64,000 nucleotides of DNA from Morganella psychrotolerans (GCF_001676155.1 NZ_LZEW01000001.1:1054001-1118000); one strand, 5' to 3'; shown: positions 38,498 to 50,343, numbered from the stretch's first letter. Numbers and translations: made by a program. The notes: a model not told the origin generated them from the sequence alone.

Positions 38498-39459
38498 TCA
38501 TCTTTATTCTGCGCCGCCTGTTGCTGATGCTTATTACCCTTTTCTTTCTGTCACTGCTCAGTTTCAGTCTGAGCTATTTTCCGGCGAATGCGCCCCTGAG
38601 CGGTGCCACACTGACTGATGCACTGGTGTTTTATTACAACGGATTAGTATCCTGGGATTTCGGCAGTTCGGTGATTAACGGTGAGCCGGTCAGTCAGCAG
38701 TTATGGTCCGCCCTGCCGCCGACCCTTGAATTGTGCGGTCTGGCTTTTCTGTTCGCGCTGGTTATCGGTATTCCTGCCGGTATTATTGCCGGTGTCTGGC
38801 GCAATAAAGCGGCTGATGTCATCATCAGCACATTTGCGCTGGTCGGGTTTTCAATCCCGGTATTCGGACTGGCGCTGCTGCTCACGCTGCTGTTCTCTCT
38901 GCGGCTGGACTGGCTGCCGGTCTCCGGGCGGATTGATTTATTGTATGATTTAACACCGGTTACCGGTTTCGCTATTGTTGATGCCTGGCTGTCTGATTCG
39001 CCTTACCGTCAGGAGATGATTGTCAATGTCTTATCCCACATGGTGCTGCCGGTGCTCACGCTTTCTATTGCGCCGATGACCGAAGTTATCCGCCTGATGC
39101 GCACCAGTACCGAGGATGTTATCAATGAAAACTATATTAAAGCCGCTGCTATCCGGGGATTATCCCGCCTGACCATTATCCGCCGCCATCTGTTACACAA
39201 TGCGCTGCCTCCGGTAATCCCGAAACTCGGGCTGCAATTCTCCACTATGCTGACACTGGCGATGGTGACCGAAGTGGTGTTTAACTGGCCGGGTATCGGG
39301 CGTTGGCTGATAACGGCTATCCGCCAGCAGGATTTTTCCGCGATTTCAGCCGGGGTGATGCTGGTGGGGTCAATGGTGATTATTGTCAATATGTTATCCG
39401 ATATCCTGGGCGCCATATCCAACCCGCTGAAACATAAGGAATGGTATGCATTCAGATAA
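38494..39459 (+). CDS. sapB: Peptide ABC transporter permease SapB
   Basis: SapB is one of two permease subunits of the Sap importer. The 321-residue inner-membrane protein has six membrane segments, and the EAA loop ([24 protein letters not shown]) that docks on the ATPases. The start overlaps sapA (ATGA) and the end overlaps sapC by 14 bases, indicating a tightly coupled operon. [18 protein letters not shown] is the first membrane segment. Confidence 0.93.
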   Translation: MIIFILRRLLLMLITLFFLSLLSFSLSYFPANAPLSGATLTDALVFYYNGLVSWDFGSSVINGEPVSQQLWSALPPTLELCGLAFLFALVIGIPAGIIAGVWRNKAADVIISTFALVGFSIPVFGLALLLTLLFSLRLDWLPVSGRIDLLYDLTPVTGFAIVDAWLSDSPYRQEMIVNVLSHMVLPVLTLSIAPMTEVIRLMRTSTEDVINENYIKAAAIRGLSRLTIIRRHLLHNALPPVIPKLGLQFSTMLTLAMVTEVVFNWPGIGRWLITAIRQQDFSAISAGVMLVGSMVIIVNMLSDILGAISNPLKHKEWYAFR

Positions 39460-40336
39460 ACTCTACCGCGAAGATCAGATGCCGTCGCCGGGACGGGTTA
39501 TCTGGCAAAAATTTACGGCGGATATTCCGGCCATGATCGGGTTTTACGGCGTGCTGTTTCTGCTGGCGCTGACCATCAGCGGACCCTATATCGCGCCGTA
39601 TGCGCTTGACCAGCAGTTTATCGGCTATCAGTTGCTGCCGCCATCCTGGTCACACTATGGTAATGTCGCCTTTTTCCTGGGAACAGACGACCTCGGGCGC
39701 GATATTTTAAGCCGTATACTAATCGGGACACAATCCACTTTTGGCGGTGCACTGCTTGTGACAGTGACGGTCGCGGTATCCGGCATTGTTATCGGCTGTC
39801 TGGCGGGTATGACACACGGTCTGCGCTCCGCTATATTTAATCACATGTTTGATACTCTGCTGGCACTCCCGTCACTGCTGCTGGCTATTATTGTGGTGGC
39901 GTTTTTTGGTGCCAGTCTGGGCAACGCCATGATTGCCGTAGCGCTGGCGCTGCTGCCGCGTATTGTGCGCATGATTTATATCGCGGTGCATGATGAACTG
40001 GATAAAGAGTATGTGATTGCCGCACGCCTGGATGGCGCATCCAGCCTGAATATTTTTATCCGGACTGTCCTGCCGAATATCAGTGCAGTCACAGTAACAG
40101 AACTGACGCGCGCCCTTTCTATTGCTATCCTGGATATTGCCGCACTCGGTTTCCTGGAGCTGGGCGCACAACTGCCGTCGCCGGAATGGGGAGCCATGCT
40201 CGGGGATTCGCTGGAGCTTATCTATGTTGCGCCCTGGTCGGTGATCCTGCCGGGAACAGCAATCCTCATCAGTGTGTTGCTGGTCAATCTGCTCGGCACC
40301 GGGTTACAGCGCGCAATTAATGCGGGGGTGGAATAA
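39446..40336 (+). CDS. sapC: Peptide ABC transporter permease SapC
   Basis: SapC is the second permease of the Sap transporter. The 296-residue protein has an N-terminal cytoplasmic segment, six membrane helices, the [12 protein letters not shown] motif of this permease family and the EAA loop ([23 protein letters not shown]). Length and alignment match E. coli SapC. It overlaps sapB by 14 bases and sapD by one (TAATG-type junction). Confidence 0.93.
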   Translation: MHSDKLYREDQMPSPGRVIWQKFTADIPAMIGFYGVLFLLALTISGPYIAPYALDQQFIGYQLLPPSWSHYGNVAFFLGTDDLGRDILSRILIGTQSTFGGALLVTVTVAVSGIVIGCLAGMTHGLRSAIFNHMFDTLLALPSLLLAIIVVAFFGASLGNAMIAVALALLPRIVRMIYIAVHDELDKEYVIAARLDGASSLNIFIRTVLPNISAVTVTELTRALSIAILDIAALGFLELGAQLPSPEWGAMLGDSLELIYVAPWSVILPGTAILISVLLVNLLGTGLQRAINAGVE

Positions 40337-41328
40337 TGCCGTTACTGGATATCCGCAATTTAACCATCGAATTTATGACTGCCGCCGGTCCGGTAAAAGC
40401 GGTGGATCGCGTGACATTATCCCTTACCGAGGGTGAGTTTCGCGGGCTGGCGGGTGAATCAGGATCGGGTAAAAGCCTGATTGCCAAAGCGATTTCCGGT
40501 GTCACCAAGGATAATTTGCGCGTCACGGCAGACCGTTTCCGTTTTAATGATATTGACCTGCTGAAATTATCGCCCCGCCAGCGCCGCAAGGTGATCGGGC
40601 ACAATGTGTCGATGATTTTTCAGGAGCCGCAATCCTGTCTTGATCCGTCAGAAAATATCGGCAAACAGCTGATTCAGGCAATTCCGGGCTGGACTTATAA
40701 AGGCCGCTGGTGGCAGCGGTTTAACTGGCGTAAGCGCCGTGCTATTGAGTTGCTGCACCGCGTCGGTATCAAAGATCATAAAGATGTGATGGGTAATTAT
40801 CCCTATGAACTGACCGAAGGTGAATGTCAGAAGGTGATGATTGCCATCGCGCTGGCAAATCAGCCGCGCCTGCTGATCGCCGATGAGCCGACCAACGCCA
40901 TGGAGCCGGATACCCAGGCGCAGATTTTCCGCCTGCTCACCCGTCTGAATCAGAATAATAATATGACTATTTTGCTTATCAGTCATGATTTGCAGATGAT
41001 GAGCCAACTGGTAGACCGCATCCATGTGCTCTATTGCGGGCAAACCGTGGAGAGTGCCGAGCCGAAAGATTTGCTGCTCAAGCCTCACCATCCGTACACC
41101 CAGGCGCTGATGCGGGCGATACCTGATTTTGAAAAAGCCCTCGCGCACAAGTGCCGGCTGAATACATTACCGGGAGCTATTCCTTCACTGGAACACCTGC
41201 CGGTCGGCTGCCGTCTGGGACCGCGCTGCCCGTATGCACAAAAGATATGTATTGATGCGCCGCGTCTGCGCACCATAAAAAACCGCAGCTTTGCCTGCCA
41301 CTTCCCGCTGAATATGGAGGATGTGTAA
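40336..41328 (+). CDS. sapD: Peptide ABC transporter ATPase SapD
   Basis: SapD is one of the two ATPases of the Sap transporter, and in E. coli it also stimulates Trk potassium uptake. The 330-residue protein has Walker A GESGSGKS (residues 40-47) and Walker [17 protein letters not shown], with the degenerate signature [11 protein letters not shown] in place of LSGGQ, which is the same in E. coli SapD. A C-terminal oligopeptide-transporter-type cysteine region ([14 protein letters not shown]) suggests an iron-sulfur site. It overlaps neighbours by one base each. Confidence 0.93.
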   Translation: MPLLDIRNLTIEFMTAAGPVKAVDRVTLSLTEGEFRGLAGESGSGKSLIAKAISGVTKDNLRVTADRFRFNDIDLLKLSPRQRRKVIGHNVSMIFQEPQSCLDPSENIGKQLIQAIPGWTYKGRWWQRFNWRKRRAIELLHRVGIKDHKDVMGNYPYELTEGECQKVMIAIALANQPRLLIADEPTNAMEPDTQAQIFRLLTRLNQNNNMTILLISHDLQMMSQLVDRIHVLYCGQTVESAEPKDLLLKPHHPYTQALMRAIPDFEKALAHKCRLNTLPGAIPSLEHLPVGCRLGPRCPYAQKICIDAPRLRTIKNRSFACHFPLNMEDV

Positions 41329-42137
41329 TGCCGGGTCCTCTGCTGGAAGTCAAAAATCTGAGTAAAACCTTTCATTACCGCGACGGACTTTTCCGCCGTC
41401 ATTACCGGCAGGCGGTCAAACCCGTCAGTTTCACCCTGCAACCCGGTCAGACACTTGCCATCACCGGTGCCAATGGTTCGGGAAAATCAACACTTGCGCG
41501 GATGTTGTCCGGCATGATCGAACCGAGCGGCGGGGAGATCCTGATAGACAAACACAAACTGACTTACGGCGATTACAGCTACCGCAGTCAGCGTATCCGT
41601 ATGATTTTTCAGGATTCTAACACGTCACTGAACCCGCGTCAGCGCACAGGGAAGATACTGGAACTGCCGCTGATCCTCAATACAGATCTCGATGCATCTC
41701 AGCGCCGTCTGCGCATTCACGCCACACTGCGCCAGGTGGGTCTGTTGCCTGATCATGCTGATTATTATCCGCATATGCTGGCATCCGGACAAAAGCAGCG
41801 CGTGGCACTCGCCCGCGCACTTATCCTGCAACCGGAGGTGATTGTTGCCGATGAAGCACTGGCGTCTCTGGATATGTCACTGCGCTCGCAGATAATCAAT
41901 CTGATCCTGGAACTTCAGGAAACACAAAAAATTGCCTATATTTATGTAACACAACATCTGGGCATGGCGAAACACATCAGCGACCAGATCATGGTGATGC
42001 ATAACGGGGAAGTGGTTGAGCGCGGCAATACCGCAGAAGTACTTGCCTCGCCGCTGCATGATGTGACCCGTAAACTGATTACCAGCCATTTCGGTGAGGC
42101 GCTGTCCGCCGAAGCCTGGCGTCAGGATGTGGAGTAA
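41328..42137 (+). CDS. sapF: Peptide ABC transporter ATPase SapF
   Basis: SapF is the second ATPase of the Sap transporter. The 269-residue protein has Walker A GANGSGKS (residues 47-54), the signature MLASGQKQRVALARAL and Walker B VIVADEALASLDMS, with the D-loop LDMSLRSQ. Length matches E. coli SapF. It is the last gene of the sapABCDF operon; fabI follows after 139 bases. The Walker-type residues are intact. Confidence 0.94.
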   Translation: MPGPLLEVKNLSKTFHYRDGLFRRHYRQAVKPVSFTLQPGQTLAITGANGSGKSTLARMLSGMIEPSGGEILIDKHKLTYGDYSYRSQRIRMIFQDSNTSLNPRQRTGKILELPLILNTDLDASQRRLRIHATLRQVGLLPDHADYYPHMLASGQKQRVALARALILQPEVIVADEALASLDMSLRSQIINLILELQETQKIAYIYVTQHLGMAKHISDQIMVMHNGEVVERGNTAEVLASPLHDVTRKLITSHFGEALSAEAWRQDVE

Positions 42138-42276
42138 TCACCACTGCTCTGATGAGTCAGGCAAAATACACCACAATTTCCGGTTACGTGATAGAATCAC
42201 CCGGATTTTTAACAACCTCATCACCTGCCCGGTTTCCGGAGACAGTGGGTGACATGAAAAAAACAAGGAAACTGCT

Positions 42277-43065
42277 ATGGGTTTTATGACCGGTAAACGC
42301 ATCCTGATCACAGGTGTTGCGAGCAAATTATCAATTGCTTACGGTATTGCCAAAGCGATGCACGACCAGGGCGCAGAGCTTGCGTTCACCTACCAGAATG
42401 ACAAGCTGAAAAACCGTGTTGAAGAGTTCGCTCAATCCCTGGATTCCTCCATCATCCTGCCTTGTGATGTTGCTGAAGATGAAAGCATTGACAGCCTGTT
42501 CACTGAGTTAGCTAAAGTCTGGCCGAAATTTGATGGTTTTGTTCACTCTATTGGTTTCGCGCCTGCTGACCAGTTAGACGGCGACTATGTGAATGCGGTC
42601 ACCCGTGAAGGTTTCCGTATTGCACACGACATCAGCGCCTACAGCTTTGTGGCAATGGCAAAAGCCTGCCGCAGCATGCTGAATCCGCATTCTGCTCTGC
42701 TGACCCTCTCTTACCTGGGTGCTGAGCGCGCCATTCCTAACTACAACACCATGGGTCTGGCAAAAGCGTCTCTGGAAGCGAACGTCCGTTATATGGCGAA
42801 TGCGATGGGTCGCGAAACTATCCGTGTTAACGCCGTGTCTGCCGGTCCTATCCGTACACTGGCTGCATCCGGTATCAAAGATTTCCGCAAAATGCTGTCC
42901 CATTGCGAAGCCGTGACACCACTGCGCCGCACTGTAACCACTGAAGATGTGGGTAATGCCGCGGCATTCCTGTGCTCTGATCTGGCAGGCGGGATCACCG
43001 GTGAAATTCTGCACGTTGACGGCGGTTTCAGTATCGCTGCAATGAATGAGCTGGAACTGAAATAA
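42277..43065 (+). CDS. fabI: Enoyl-[acyl-carrier-protein] reductase FabI (NADH)
   Basis: FabI catalyses the last step of the fatty-acid elongation cycle, the NADH reduction of trans-2-enoyl-ACP, and is the target of triclosan. The 262-residue protein has the NAD-binding [13 protein letters not shown], the catalytic Y146/Y156 and K163 ([10 protein letters not shown]) and the C-terminal [16 protein letters not shown]. Position 97 is Ala in GFAPADQL, where E. coli has Gly; the triclosan-relevant Gly93 is unchanged. Codon use is biased toward highly expressed choices. It follows sapF as in E. coli. Confidence 0.97.
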   Translation: MGFMTGKRILITGVASKLSIAYGIAKAMHDQGAELAFTYQNDKLKNRVEEFAQSLDSSIILPCDVAEDESIDSLFTELAKVWPKFDGFVHSIGFAPADQLDGDYVNAVTREGFRIAHDISAYSFVAMAKACRSMLNPHSALLTLSYLGAERAIPNYNTMGLAKASLEANVRYMANAMGRETIRVNAVSAGPIRTLAASGIKDFRKMLSHCEAVTPLRRTVTTEDVGNAAAFLCSDLAGGITGEILHVDGGFSIAAMNELELK

Positions 43066-43073
43066 GATAACCG

Positions 43074-43100
43074 GCCTCTGCAATGCAGAGGCTGTGTTTT
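43074..43100 (+). terminator. Terminator of fabI
   Basis: Stem GCCTCTGC/GCAGAGGC with a three-base loop, followed by TGTGTTTT, eight bases after the fabI stop. Confidence 0.75.
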
Positions 43101-43117
43101 CTGAGCGTTCCGTGCCA

Positions 43118-43223
43118 CAGCGGTCACAGGCAAAACGAAAAGACGCTGTAAATACATCCGTGTACGCTCAGGCGCGTCATCCATGACGCGCATGCTTTTC
43201 GTTCATTTGCCTGCTTCCCGCTG
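43118..43223. repeat. MITE-like imperfect palindrome downstream of fabI
   Basis: An approximately 106-base element with inverted arms: CAGCGG then CAGGCAAA and ACGAAAAG (43118-43142) mirrored by CTTTTCG, TTTGCCTG and CCGCTG (43195-43223). The middle contains a perfect nine-base-pair hairpin GCGCGTCAT/ATGACGCGC (43172-43191). It is unlike the ERIC copies here. Confidence 0.6.
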
Positions 43224-43268
43224 ACGCCTGCTGGTATCAGTATCATCTGCCTTAAAAATTACTGTGTT

Positions 43269-44210
43269 TCAGCCTTCAAAGTTCGATTCTGCCAATAACT
43301 TCTCTGTCAGCCTCTGAGCATAAAGCGCTTCTTCGCCGCACACTGACGGCATTGTCTGATTAGCCACTGAATCAATAAAATGGCGCACCGCACCATCAAA
43401 ACCGCGCTGAACCAGTACCGGCTCCCATGCCACCGGGTACTGATCCTGAATGCCTGCCGCTGTTTCACTGCGAAAGTGGTTCATGTCTGTCACCTGATAG
43501 CAGCCATCACGCCCGGTCACACTCACCTGCTCCCGCTGACTTGCGGCGCACCTGTGCATTGATGCCGTCAGCCAGGCCCCTTCTGCGGTCTGCAAATGAT
43601 GTTCCGCATACAGCAACTGATTTTGTTCATTAACCTGCATGCTCCCGCTTTTCAGGCGCGCCTGTCCGTCGCGCCCAAGCCAGAGCAGTGTATCGGCAAT
43701 ATGCAGATAATCATCTGTCACCGTAAAATTGACATCATGCGGACCGACACTGTTGCTCCGGTGTTTATCCATGCGGACAGAGGCTGTTTTTCCGGCAATA
43801 CAGTCTCTGAGTTGCAGATAAAAAGGCGAAAATCGCCGGTTGAACCCCACCATCAGCGCCCGTTGTTTTTTCGCTGCCAGACTGACCAGGGCTTCTGACT
43901 GCTCATAGGTTGCGGCAAGTGGTTTATCAACATACACATGACAACCTGCATTGAGTAACTCACTGACGACAGCAAAGTGACTCGCGGTGCTGCTGTGAAC
44001 AAATACCGCATCACATTGTTCTGCCAGGGCATGCAGTGTCGGAAACAAGGCAAACCGGTAAGCATCACACACCCGGCGGGCTTTTTCCTGATTTGGCGAA
44101 AAACCGCCGGACAGTACCCAGCCATCCGTTTTGGTTAACACCGGCAAATATGCTTTTTGTGCTATCCCACCCAATCCGGCTATCCCGATACGGAGTTTCT
44201 TCATGTGCAT
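43269..44210 (-). CDS. mviM: Gfo/Idh/MocA-family oxidoreductase YceM (MviM)
   Basis: A 313-residue NAD(P)-binding oxidoreductase of the Gfo/Idh/MocA family, closest to YceM/MviM, whose substrate is unknown. The N-terminus LRIGIAGLGGIAQKAYLPVL is the dinucleotide-binding GxGGxA fold, followed by VFVHSSTASHF, DKPLAATYEQSEAL (catalytic-type EKP/DKP lysine) and MVGFNRRFSPFY; the RMDKHRSNSVGPHDV block is specific to YceM. Two ATGs two codons apart are both possible starts. In E. coli the gene adjoins murJ; here it is alone, beyond fabI. Confidence 0.88.
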   Translation of the reverse strand: MHMKKLRIGIAGLGGIAQKAYLPVLTKTDGWVLSGGFSPNQEKARRVCDAYRFALFPTLHALAEQCDAVFVHSSTASHFAVVSELLNAGCHVYVDKPLAATYEQSEALVSLAAKKQRALMVGFNRRFSPFYLQLRDCIAGKTASVRMDKHRSNSVGPHDVNFTVTDDYLHIADTLLWLGRDGQARLKSGSMQVNEQNQLLYAEHHLQTAEGAWLTASMHRCAASQREQVSVTGRDGCYQVTDMNHFRSETAAGIQDQYPVAWEPVLVQRGFDGAVRHFIDSVANQTMPSVCGEEALYAQRLTEKLLAESNFEG

Positions 44211-44274
44211 TTTACCTTTTATCGTTTTGTAACAATGAATTATAAAATATTGCCGGATATTGAATCTGTAGTGA

Positions 44275-45007
<733 letters not shown>

Positions 45008-45020
45008 AGTAAAAACATAA

Positions 45021-45044
45021 AAACGCCGGTATTTACCGGCGTTT
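45021..45044. terminator. Bidirectional terminator between gstA and pdxY
   Basis: Stem AAACGCCGGT/ACCGGCGTTT (45021-45030 with 45035-45044), ATTT loop. On the minus strand it continues TTTTTATGTTTTTAC beyond pdxY. Confidence 0.8.
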
Positions 45045-45068
45045 GAGATTACAGATAACAGGCTGTAA

Positions 45069-45935
45069 TCAGTCTATCTGTTCCGCGCAGAATTTATGTG
45101 TCGGGACAACCATTTCATCCTGTGCTGCCACCAACTGTAATTCATACTCATTCATGGTTTTGGTTTTCAGCATCACTTCATACACAGCAGCCGCAACGTG
45201 CTCCAGTGCTTTCGGTAATTCTTCACCTTTGAGCAGGTTAACCAGCATCAGACCACTGGTTAAATCCCCCACACCCACCGGTTGACGTTCGCCAAAATCC
45301 ACCAGCGGACGGCTGATATGCCAGGCGTGCTCTGCGGTGACCAAAATCATCTCAAAGCGATCAGCACGGTAACCGGCACGGGAAAGATGCTTAACCAGCA
45401 CCAGGCGCGGACCTTTTTTGCACAGGCTGCGGGCAGCGGCAACCGCTTCATCCACATTGTGAATAGTTTGTCCGCTGAGTGTTTCCAGCTCCAGCAGGTT
45501 TGGTGCGACCATATCACTGACCGCCAGAGCTTCCTGACACAGGAAATCCGCCACGCCGGGTGCAACAATACAGCCTTTCTCCGGATGACCCATTACCGGA
45601 TCACAAAAATACCACGCCTGCGGATTACGGGCTTTGACCTTCTTCACCACATCCACAATGCGCTGTCCCTGCTCTGCCGAGCCGAGATAACCGCTGAGCA
45701 CCGCATCACAGCGGGTCAGTTGATCAATCTTATCGATGCCGTCCACGATGTCAGTGATGTGCTCTGCGCTCATCACGCAGCCGGTCCAGCCTTGTGCATA
45801 CTGTGTGTGATTCGAAAACTGAACAGTGTTCAGTGGCCAGACGTTGACTCCCATGCGGCGCATCGGAAATTCGGCAGCGCTGTTACCGGCGTGACCATAG
45901 ACAACATGTGACTGGATAGAGAGAATATTTTTCAT
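45069..45935 (-). CDS. pdxY: Pyridoxal kinase PdxY
   Basis: PdxY phosphorylates pyridoxal to PLP in the vitamin B6 salvage pathway. The 288-residue protein is a ribokinase-fold kinase with the start [25 protein letters not shown], the substrate-binding [17 protein letters not shown] and the C-terminal [17 protein letters not shown] (anion-hole GxGD catalytic Asp). I chose the ATG at 45935, aligned with E. coli PdxY; an upstream frame adds 28 residues of no homology. Tail-to-tail with gstA, downstream of tyrS, as in E. coli. Confidence 0.93.
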   Translation of the reverse strand: MKNILSIQSHVVYGHAGNSAAEFPMRRMGVNVWPLNTVQFSNHTQYAQGWTGCVMSAEHITDIVDGIDKIDQLTRCDAVLSGYLGSAEQGQRIVDVVKKVKARNPQAWYFCDPVMGHPEKGCIVAPGVADFLCQEALAVSDMVAPNLLELETLSGQTIHNVDEAVAAARSLCKKGPRLVLVKHLSRAGYRADRFEMILVTAEHAWHISRPLVDFGERQPVGVGDLTSGLMLVNLLKGEELPKALEHVAAAVYEVMLKTKTMNEYELQLVAAQDEMVVPTHKFCAEQID

Positions 45936-46048
45936 TGATACAACCTGATTTTTATTATTACCGTATATATCATATTCTGTGAAACGAAAAAGATCTTGCT
46001 GGCAGATCAAAAAGGGCAACTTTCGTTGCCCTTATTCAGCGTAAACTT

Positions 46049-47323
46049 TTATTTCCAGCAGATCAGGCAGTAATGTTTTTTCCCGCGACGCAGTAATGTG
46101 TAGCGGCCAAATAATTTATCACTGTCCGTAAAGCGGTATTCTGCATCAGACTGTTTTTCACCGTTAAGTGAAACGGCGTTGGAGCCGATCATAGTACGCG
46201 CCTGACCGCGTGACGGTACCAGTTCAGCCAGTACCAGCGCCTGCTGTAAATCAGCATCGCTTTCCGGCTCAATGTGCGGCATACCATCCTGTGCTAACTG
46301 TGCAAAATCATCTTCCGTCAGGTTGCTGATATCGCCGTTAAACAGGCTGTCAGTAATACGCTGTGCGGCAATCAGACCCGCTTCGCCGTGAACCAGTTTT
46401 GTAACCAGCTCTGCCAGAACATACTGGGCGCGCGGTGCTTTACCGCTGGCTTTGTCTTCAGCTTCGAGTGCATCAATCTCATCAAGGCTCATAAAGGTGA
46501 AGAATTTCAGGAAGCGGTAGACATCGGCATCGGCTGTATTAATCCAGAACTGATAGAATTTGTACGGACTGGTTTTCTTCGGATCCAGCCATACTGCGCC
46601 GCCTTCGGTTTTCCCGAATTTTGTGCCGTCAGATTTGGTGATAAGCGGGACAGTCATGCCCCAGGTTTGCTGCTGGTTCATGCGGCGGGTTAAATCGATA
46701 CCTGAGGTAATATTACCCCACTGGTCAGAACCACCGATTTGCAGCTCCACACCATAATCTTTATTCAGACGGACAAAGTCATAACCCTGTAACAGGTTAT
46801 AAGAGAATTCAGTAAATGAAATACCGACATCATCCCGGTTCAGGCGCTGTTTTACGGCTTCTTTGTTGATCATCTGATTAACAGAGAAGTGTTTGCCGAT
46901 ATCGCGCAGGAAGGTCAGCACATCCATAGAGCCGAACCAGTCGTAGTTATTTGCAGCGACCGCACTGTTGTCACCGCAGTCGAAATCGAGGAACGGTGAC
47001 GCCTGCTGACGGATTTTTTCCACCCAGTCATGAACCGTGTCCTGTGTATTGAGTTTGCGCTCCGTCGCTTTAAAGCTCGGGTCGCCAATCAGCCCCGTTG
47101 CACCACCAACCAGCGCAACCGGACGATGCCCGGCTAACTGGAAACGCTTTAAGCACAGCAACGGAACCAGATGGCCCAAATGCAAGCTGTCGGCGGTCGG
47201 ATCGAAACCACAATAGAGGGAAACCGGGCCTTGCGCCAGTCTCTCTGCTAACGCTTTTTCGTCCGTTACCTGGGCAATAAGGCCCCGCTCTTGCAGTTGT
47301 TTAATCAGGTTCGTACCAGACAT
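46049..47323 (-). CDS. tyrS: Tyrosyl-tRNA synthetase
   Basis: TyrS charges tRNA-Tyr with tyrosine in the cytoplasm. The 424-residue protein has the class I signatures HLGH (residues 48-51, HIGH-type) and KFGKT (KMSKS-type), the tyrosine-pocket GCDQWGN-like [10 protein letters not shown], and a C-terminal S4 RNA-binding domain ([20 protein letters not shown]). The start at 47323 has GGAG six to seven bases upstream; an ATG four codons earlier has none. The length is that of E. coli TyrS. Confidence 0.97.
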   Translation of the reverse strand: MSGTNLIKQLQERGLIAQVTDEKALAERLAQGPVSLYCGFDPTADSLHLGHLVPLLCLKRFQLAGHRPVALVGGATGLIGDPSFKATERKLNTQDTVHDWVEKIRQQASPFLDFDCGDNSAVAANNYDWFGSMDVLTFLRDIGKHFSVNQMINKEAVKQRLNRDDVGISFTEFSYNLLQGYDFVRLNKDYGVELQIGGSDQWGNITSGIDLTRRMNQQQTWGMTVPLITKSDGTKFGKTEGGAVWLDPKKTSPYKFYQFWINTADADVYRFLKFFTFMSLDEIDALEAEDKASGKAPRAQYVLAELVTKLVHGEAGLIAAQRITDSLFNGDISNLTEDDFAQLAQDGMPHIEPESDADLQQALVLAELVPSRGQARTMIGSNAVSLNGEKQSDAEYRFTDSDKLFGRYTLLRRGKKHYCLICWK

Positions 47324-47455
47324 CAATGACTCCATCAGTTCTGTTTTGTCTATGCAAAAATTGCGGATGATAAAATGAGGTTACAGCATAAAGCGGCACT
47401 CCGTGAAGTGCCAGCAATAAAGTCGTTTTAGTGCAGAAATTCGTTTTCTGTCAGC

Positions 47456-48106
47456 TTATGGTGCGAGGCGGTCTATTTCCCAGCCATCCGCTGTGCGGGT
47501 ATAAAGGAAGCGGTCGTGCAGACGGTGTTCACCACCCTGCCAGAATTCCACCGAGTTAAACTTCACGCGATATCCGCCCCAGAAGCTTGGCAGCGGAACT
47601 TCACCCTGCTTAAATTTTTGTTTCAGTTCAAGAAACTTACCTTCCAGAATCCCTCTTGCCGAGATACGGGAAGATTGCTGTGACGCCCATGCGGCAATCT
47701 GGCTGTCTTTCGGGCGGCTGTTAAAGTACTTCACCACATCAAGTGTGGATAAACGCTCAACCTCGCCCAGAAAACAGACCTGTCTGTCGAGCGTATGCCA
47801 CGGAAAATGGAGGCTGATCTTCGGATTTTTTGCCAGATGCTGCGCCTTACGGCTGCCTGTATTGGTATAAAAAATCAGTCCGTTTTTATCAAAATGCTTG
47901 AGTAACACAATGCGCTGATACGGCTGACCGGTTTCATCCACCGTCGCCACACTCATGGCGGTCGGGTCTGATAATTTAGCTTCACACGCCTGTTTCAGCC
48001 AGCGCTCAAACATTTCCAGCGGCTCATCACTGAGATCATGGCGGCGTAATCCGCCCTTGGTATATTCACGCCGCAGTGAAGCAACATCCGGAGATTCATC
48101 TGACAT
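47456..48106 (-). CDS. pdxH: Pyridoxine/pyridoxamine 5'-phosphate oxidase
   Basis: PdxH oxidises pyridoxine or pyridoxamine 5'-phosphate to PLP with FMN and oxygen; it is the last step of de novo and salvage B6 synthesis. The 216-residue protein has the FMN-binding split-barrel with [49 protein letters not shown] and the C-terminal family motif [22 protein letters not shown]. Full length for the family. It lies upstream of tyrS and pdxY, so B6 genes flank tyrS as in E. coli. The mliC gene found there in E. coli is absent. Confidence 0.96.
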   Translation of the reverse strand: MSDESPDVASLRREYTKGGLRRHDLSDEPLEMFERWLKQACEAKLSDPTAMSVATVDETGQPYQRIVLLKHFDKNGLIFYTNTGSRKAQHLAKNPKISLHFPWHTLDRQVCFLGEVERLSTLDVVKYFNSRPKDSQIAAWASQQSSRISARGILEGKFLELKQKFKQGEVPLPSFWGGYRVKFNSVEFWQGGEHRLHDRFLYTRTADGWEIDRLAP

Positions 48107-48162
48107 GCTTTTTTCCTCTTGATTTTTCTTTTAATCACTATTACTTGCTGTGTATTTGTGCC

Positions 48163-48288
48163 TATACCCAACGTCATTCAGGATGCAGGCAGGCGGCAAA
48201 GGAAGATAGACGGGGAGCATACATTAGTATGTGACCCGGCTATCCTCGTTCCGCCAACGAACCTGCAGTTTGAATGAATAAGGGTATA
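48163..48288 (+). repeat. ERIC (IRU) element, full length
   Basis: 126 bases from TATACCCAACGTCATTCAGG to AATAAGGGTATA between pdxH and anmK; the end lies one base from the anmK stop. It belongs to a subtype with TATCCTCGTTCCGCCAACGA in place of the AGCGTAGCCAACGCACC shoulder. Confidence 0.88.
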
Positions 48289-48289
48289 T

Positions 48290-49406
48290 TTATTCATGGC
48301 GGATAACCGGATAAACCGCGCCCAATACGGTTTCTCTGTCTGCGCCGGTGACAGACGGCAGATTGCCGGACTCACCTGCCAGAGTGCGTGCCGCCAGCCA
48401 GGCAAATGCCAGTGCTTCCAGGTCATCCCCGCTCAGACCAAAGGTGTCAGTCGGGCTGACTTCTGTACCCGGCAACAACGCAGACAAACGGGACATTATC
48501 TGCGGATTCTGCGCTCCGCCACCGCACACCAGAAGCCGCTCACATCCGCCGCAAAGAGCCACCTGGTCACTGATACTGACTGTCGTCAGTTCCAGCAATG
48601 TGGCCTGTACATCCTCCGGTAATACATCAGGGAATGCCGTCAGGTGCGTGGTCAGCCACTGCATATTAAAATATTCACGTCCGGTACTTTTCGGTGCTGA
48701 ACGGCTGAAATACGGGTCGCGAAGCATCTGAGCCAGCAGTTTTTTTGTGTACCTGTCCGCTTTTTGCCCAGGCGCCGTCTTTATCATAAGGCTGTGCCCT
48801 GTGCCGCCATGTCCAGCTGTCCATCAGCATATTACCCGGCCCGGTATCATATCCTCTGACCGGCGCGCCGGGGATAAGGGTGGTGATATTCGCTATCCCG
48901 CCGATATTCAGAATAATGCGTTTCTCACCCGGTACGCCGAGAACAGCCTGATGAAATGCCGGCACCAGTGGCGCGCCCTGCCCGCCATACGCCATATCAC
49001 GGCGGCGGAAATCCCCGGCTGTCGTGATATTGGTCAGTGCGGCGACCCGGTTGTTGTCCCCGATCTGCATAGTGAAAGGCGTGTCGCTGTCCGGTTCATG
49101 CCAGACCGTCTGCCCGTGGCAGCCGATGCCGGTAATATCCTGCGGTGTCAGCCGTGCTTTCACCAACAGCCCGTTTACCGCCTGCGCAAATAATGTGCCC
49201 AGGTCATAATCCAGCCTGCCGATTTCCGACAACGTCGTCTGTTGCCCCTGACATACTGCCAGTATGCGGGTTTTCAGTGCATGGGGAAACGGATGCGAAT
49301 AACTCACCTGTTGCGCCACCACTGCATCATTAATCGCAGCCAGAACGACATCAACGCCATCCATGCTGGTTCCTGACATCACTCCGATATAACGTCCCGG
49401 GCGCAT
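48290..49406 (-). pseudogene. anmK: Anhydro-N-acetylmuramic acid kinase AnmK, frameshifted
   Basis: AnmK phosphorylates and opens 1,6-anhydro-MurNAc in murein recycling. The first frame (ATG at 49406, AAGGA seven bases upstream) contains [26 protein letters not shown] and [12 protein letters not shown] (catalytic Asp region); after A7 on the minus strand (T7 at 48740-48746) the frame continues [20 protein letters not shown] to the end, with [10 protein letters not shown] and [14 protein letters not shown]. Removing one base gives 371 residues, close to E. coli AnmK. Most likely a homopolymer over-call. Confidence 0.9.
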
Positions 49407-49448
49407 AGCCAATTCCTTTTAATCAATAACCGTTTGATAAAAATAGTA

Positions 49449-49575
49449 TATACCCAACGCCATTCAAAATGCAGGCAGGCGGCAAGGGAAGATAGGCGGG
49501 GAGCATAGGTAGACTATGTGACCTGGCTGGCATCGTTCCGCCAACGAACCTGCTGTTTGAATGGATAAGGGTATA
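49449..49575 (+). repeat. ERIC (IRU) element, full length
   Basis: 127 bases, TATACCCAACGCCATTC to GATAAGGGTATA, upstream of anmK and before slyB. It is of the CGTTCCGCCAACGAACC subtype and has a changed core loop (CATAGGTAGACTATG). Confidence 0.85.
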
Positions 49576-49855
49576 TTCATATTCAGATGTAACTACTATA
49601 ATTAGGCTCATCAACAGATCCATCCCTTTTTGTCGCGTAGCATCACTTAATCCTGAATCTGATGCGTGCCTCACAATTGTGAAATAAGAGGATTTACCTT
49701 GCCTGATAACCATTTCACTTTAAGCTGTTCCTAATCTCCGCGGAAATAAAACATTTTTAATGCAAAATTATTCTGCGATAATGGGTAAGATACAACACGA
49801 CACCACAGATAATGAACATATCCGAGTCTGTGAACATAATAATCAGGAGTTAAGT

Positions 49856-50326
49856 ATGTATAAGCGTTTTCTCGCCGGTGCATTCGCCGTTGTCGCATTA
49901 TCCGGCTGTGTGAATATGGATACACTGAGTGGTGACACTTATAGTGCAGAACAGGCGAAAAGTGTTCAAACAGTCACTTATGCTACTATTATGAGTGCCC
50001 GCCCTGTCACAATCCAGGCCGGAGGTAAGGAAAATGTTCTCGGCGCTGTGGGTGGTGCAGTTCTGGGTGGTATCTTAGGCAGCACTATCGGTGGCGGGAC
50101 AGGCCAGACTCTGGCAACCGCAGCAGGTGCTATCGCCGGTGGTGTTGCAGGCCAGAACGTACAGGGTGCAATGAACAACACATCCGGTGTTGAACTGGAA
50201 CTCAAACAAGACAATGGCGAGATCATTGTTGTTGTACAGAAACAAGGTAAAACACCTTTCTCTGTAGGTCAGCGCGTCCGTATCGCAAAATCAGGCTCAA
50301 CGTATACCGTATCTCCGCGTTCCTGA
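49856..50326 (+). CDS. slyB: Outer-membrane lipoprotein SlyB
   Basis: SlyB is a glycine-zipper lipoprotein of the outer membrane (OmpA/OprF-type 17 kDa family), in enterics part of the PhoPQ regulon. The 156-residue protein has lipobox VALSGC (Cys 18) and a glycine-rich zipper region (GAVGGAVLGGILGSTIGGG). The ATG at 49856 has CAGGAG seven bases upstream; an upstream in-frame ATG would add 32 non-homologous residues. It lies next to slyA, convergently, as in E. coli. No clear PhoP box was found. Confidence 0.93.
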   Translation: MYKRFLAGAFAVVALSGCVNMDTLSGDTYSAEQAKSVQTVTYATIMSARPVTIQAGGKENVLGAVGGAVLGGILGSTIGGGTGQTLATAAGAIAGGVAGQNVQGAMNNTSGVELELKQDNGEIIVVVQKQGKTPFSVGQRVRIAKSGSTYTVSPRS

Positions 50327-50343
50327 CAGCCGCTTTATCCGGC

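Noticed and set aside
42277..43065. Possible triclosan-resistance change in FabI
   Set aside because: The altered residue is position 97 (Ala), not the resistance-linked Gly93, which is unchanged.
42574..43193. Antisense frames across fabI
   Set aside because: Overlap a confidently coding gene with biased codons; frames on the other strand are a by-product.
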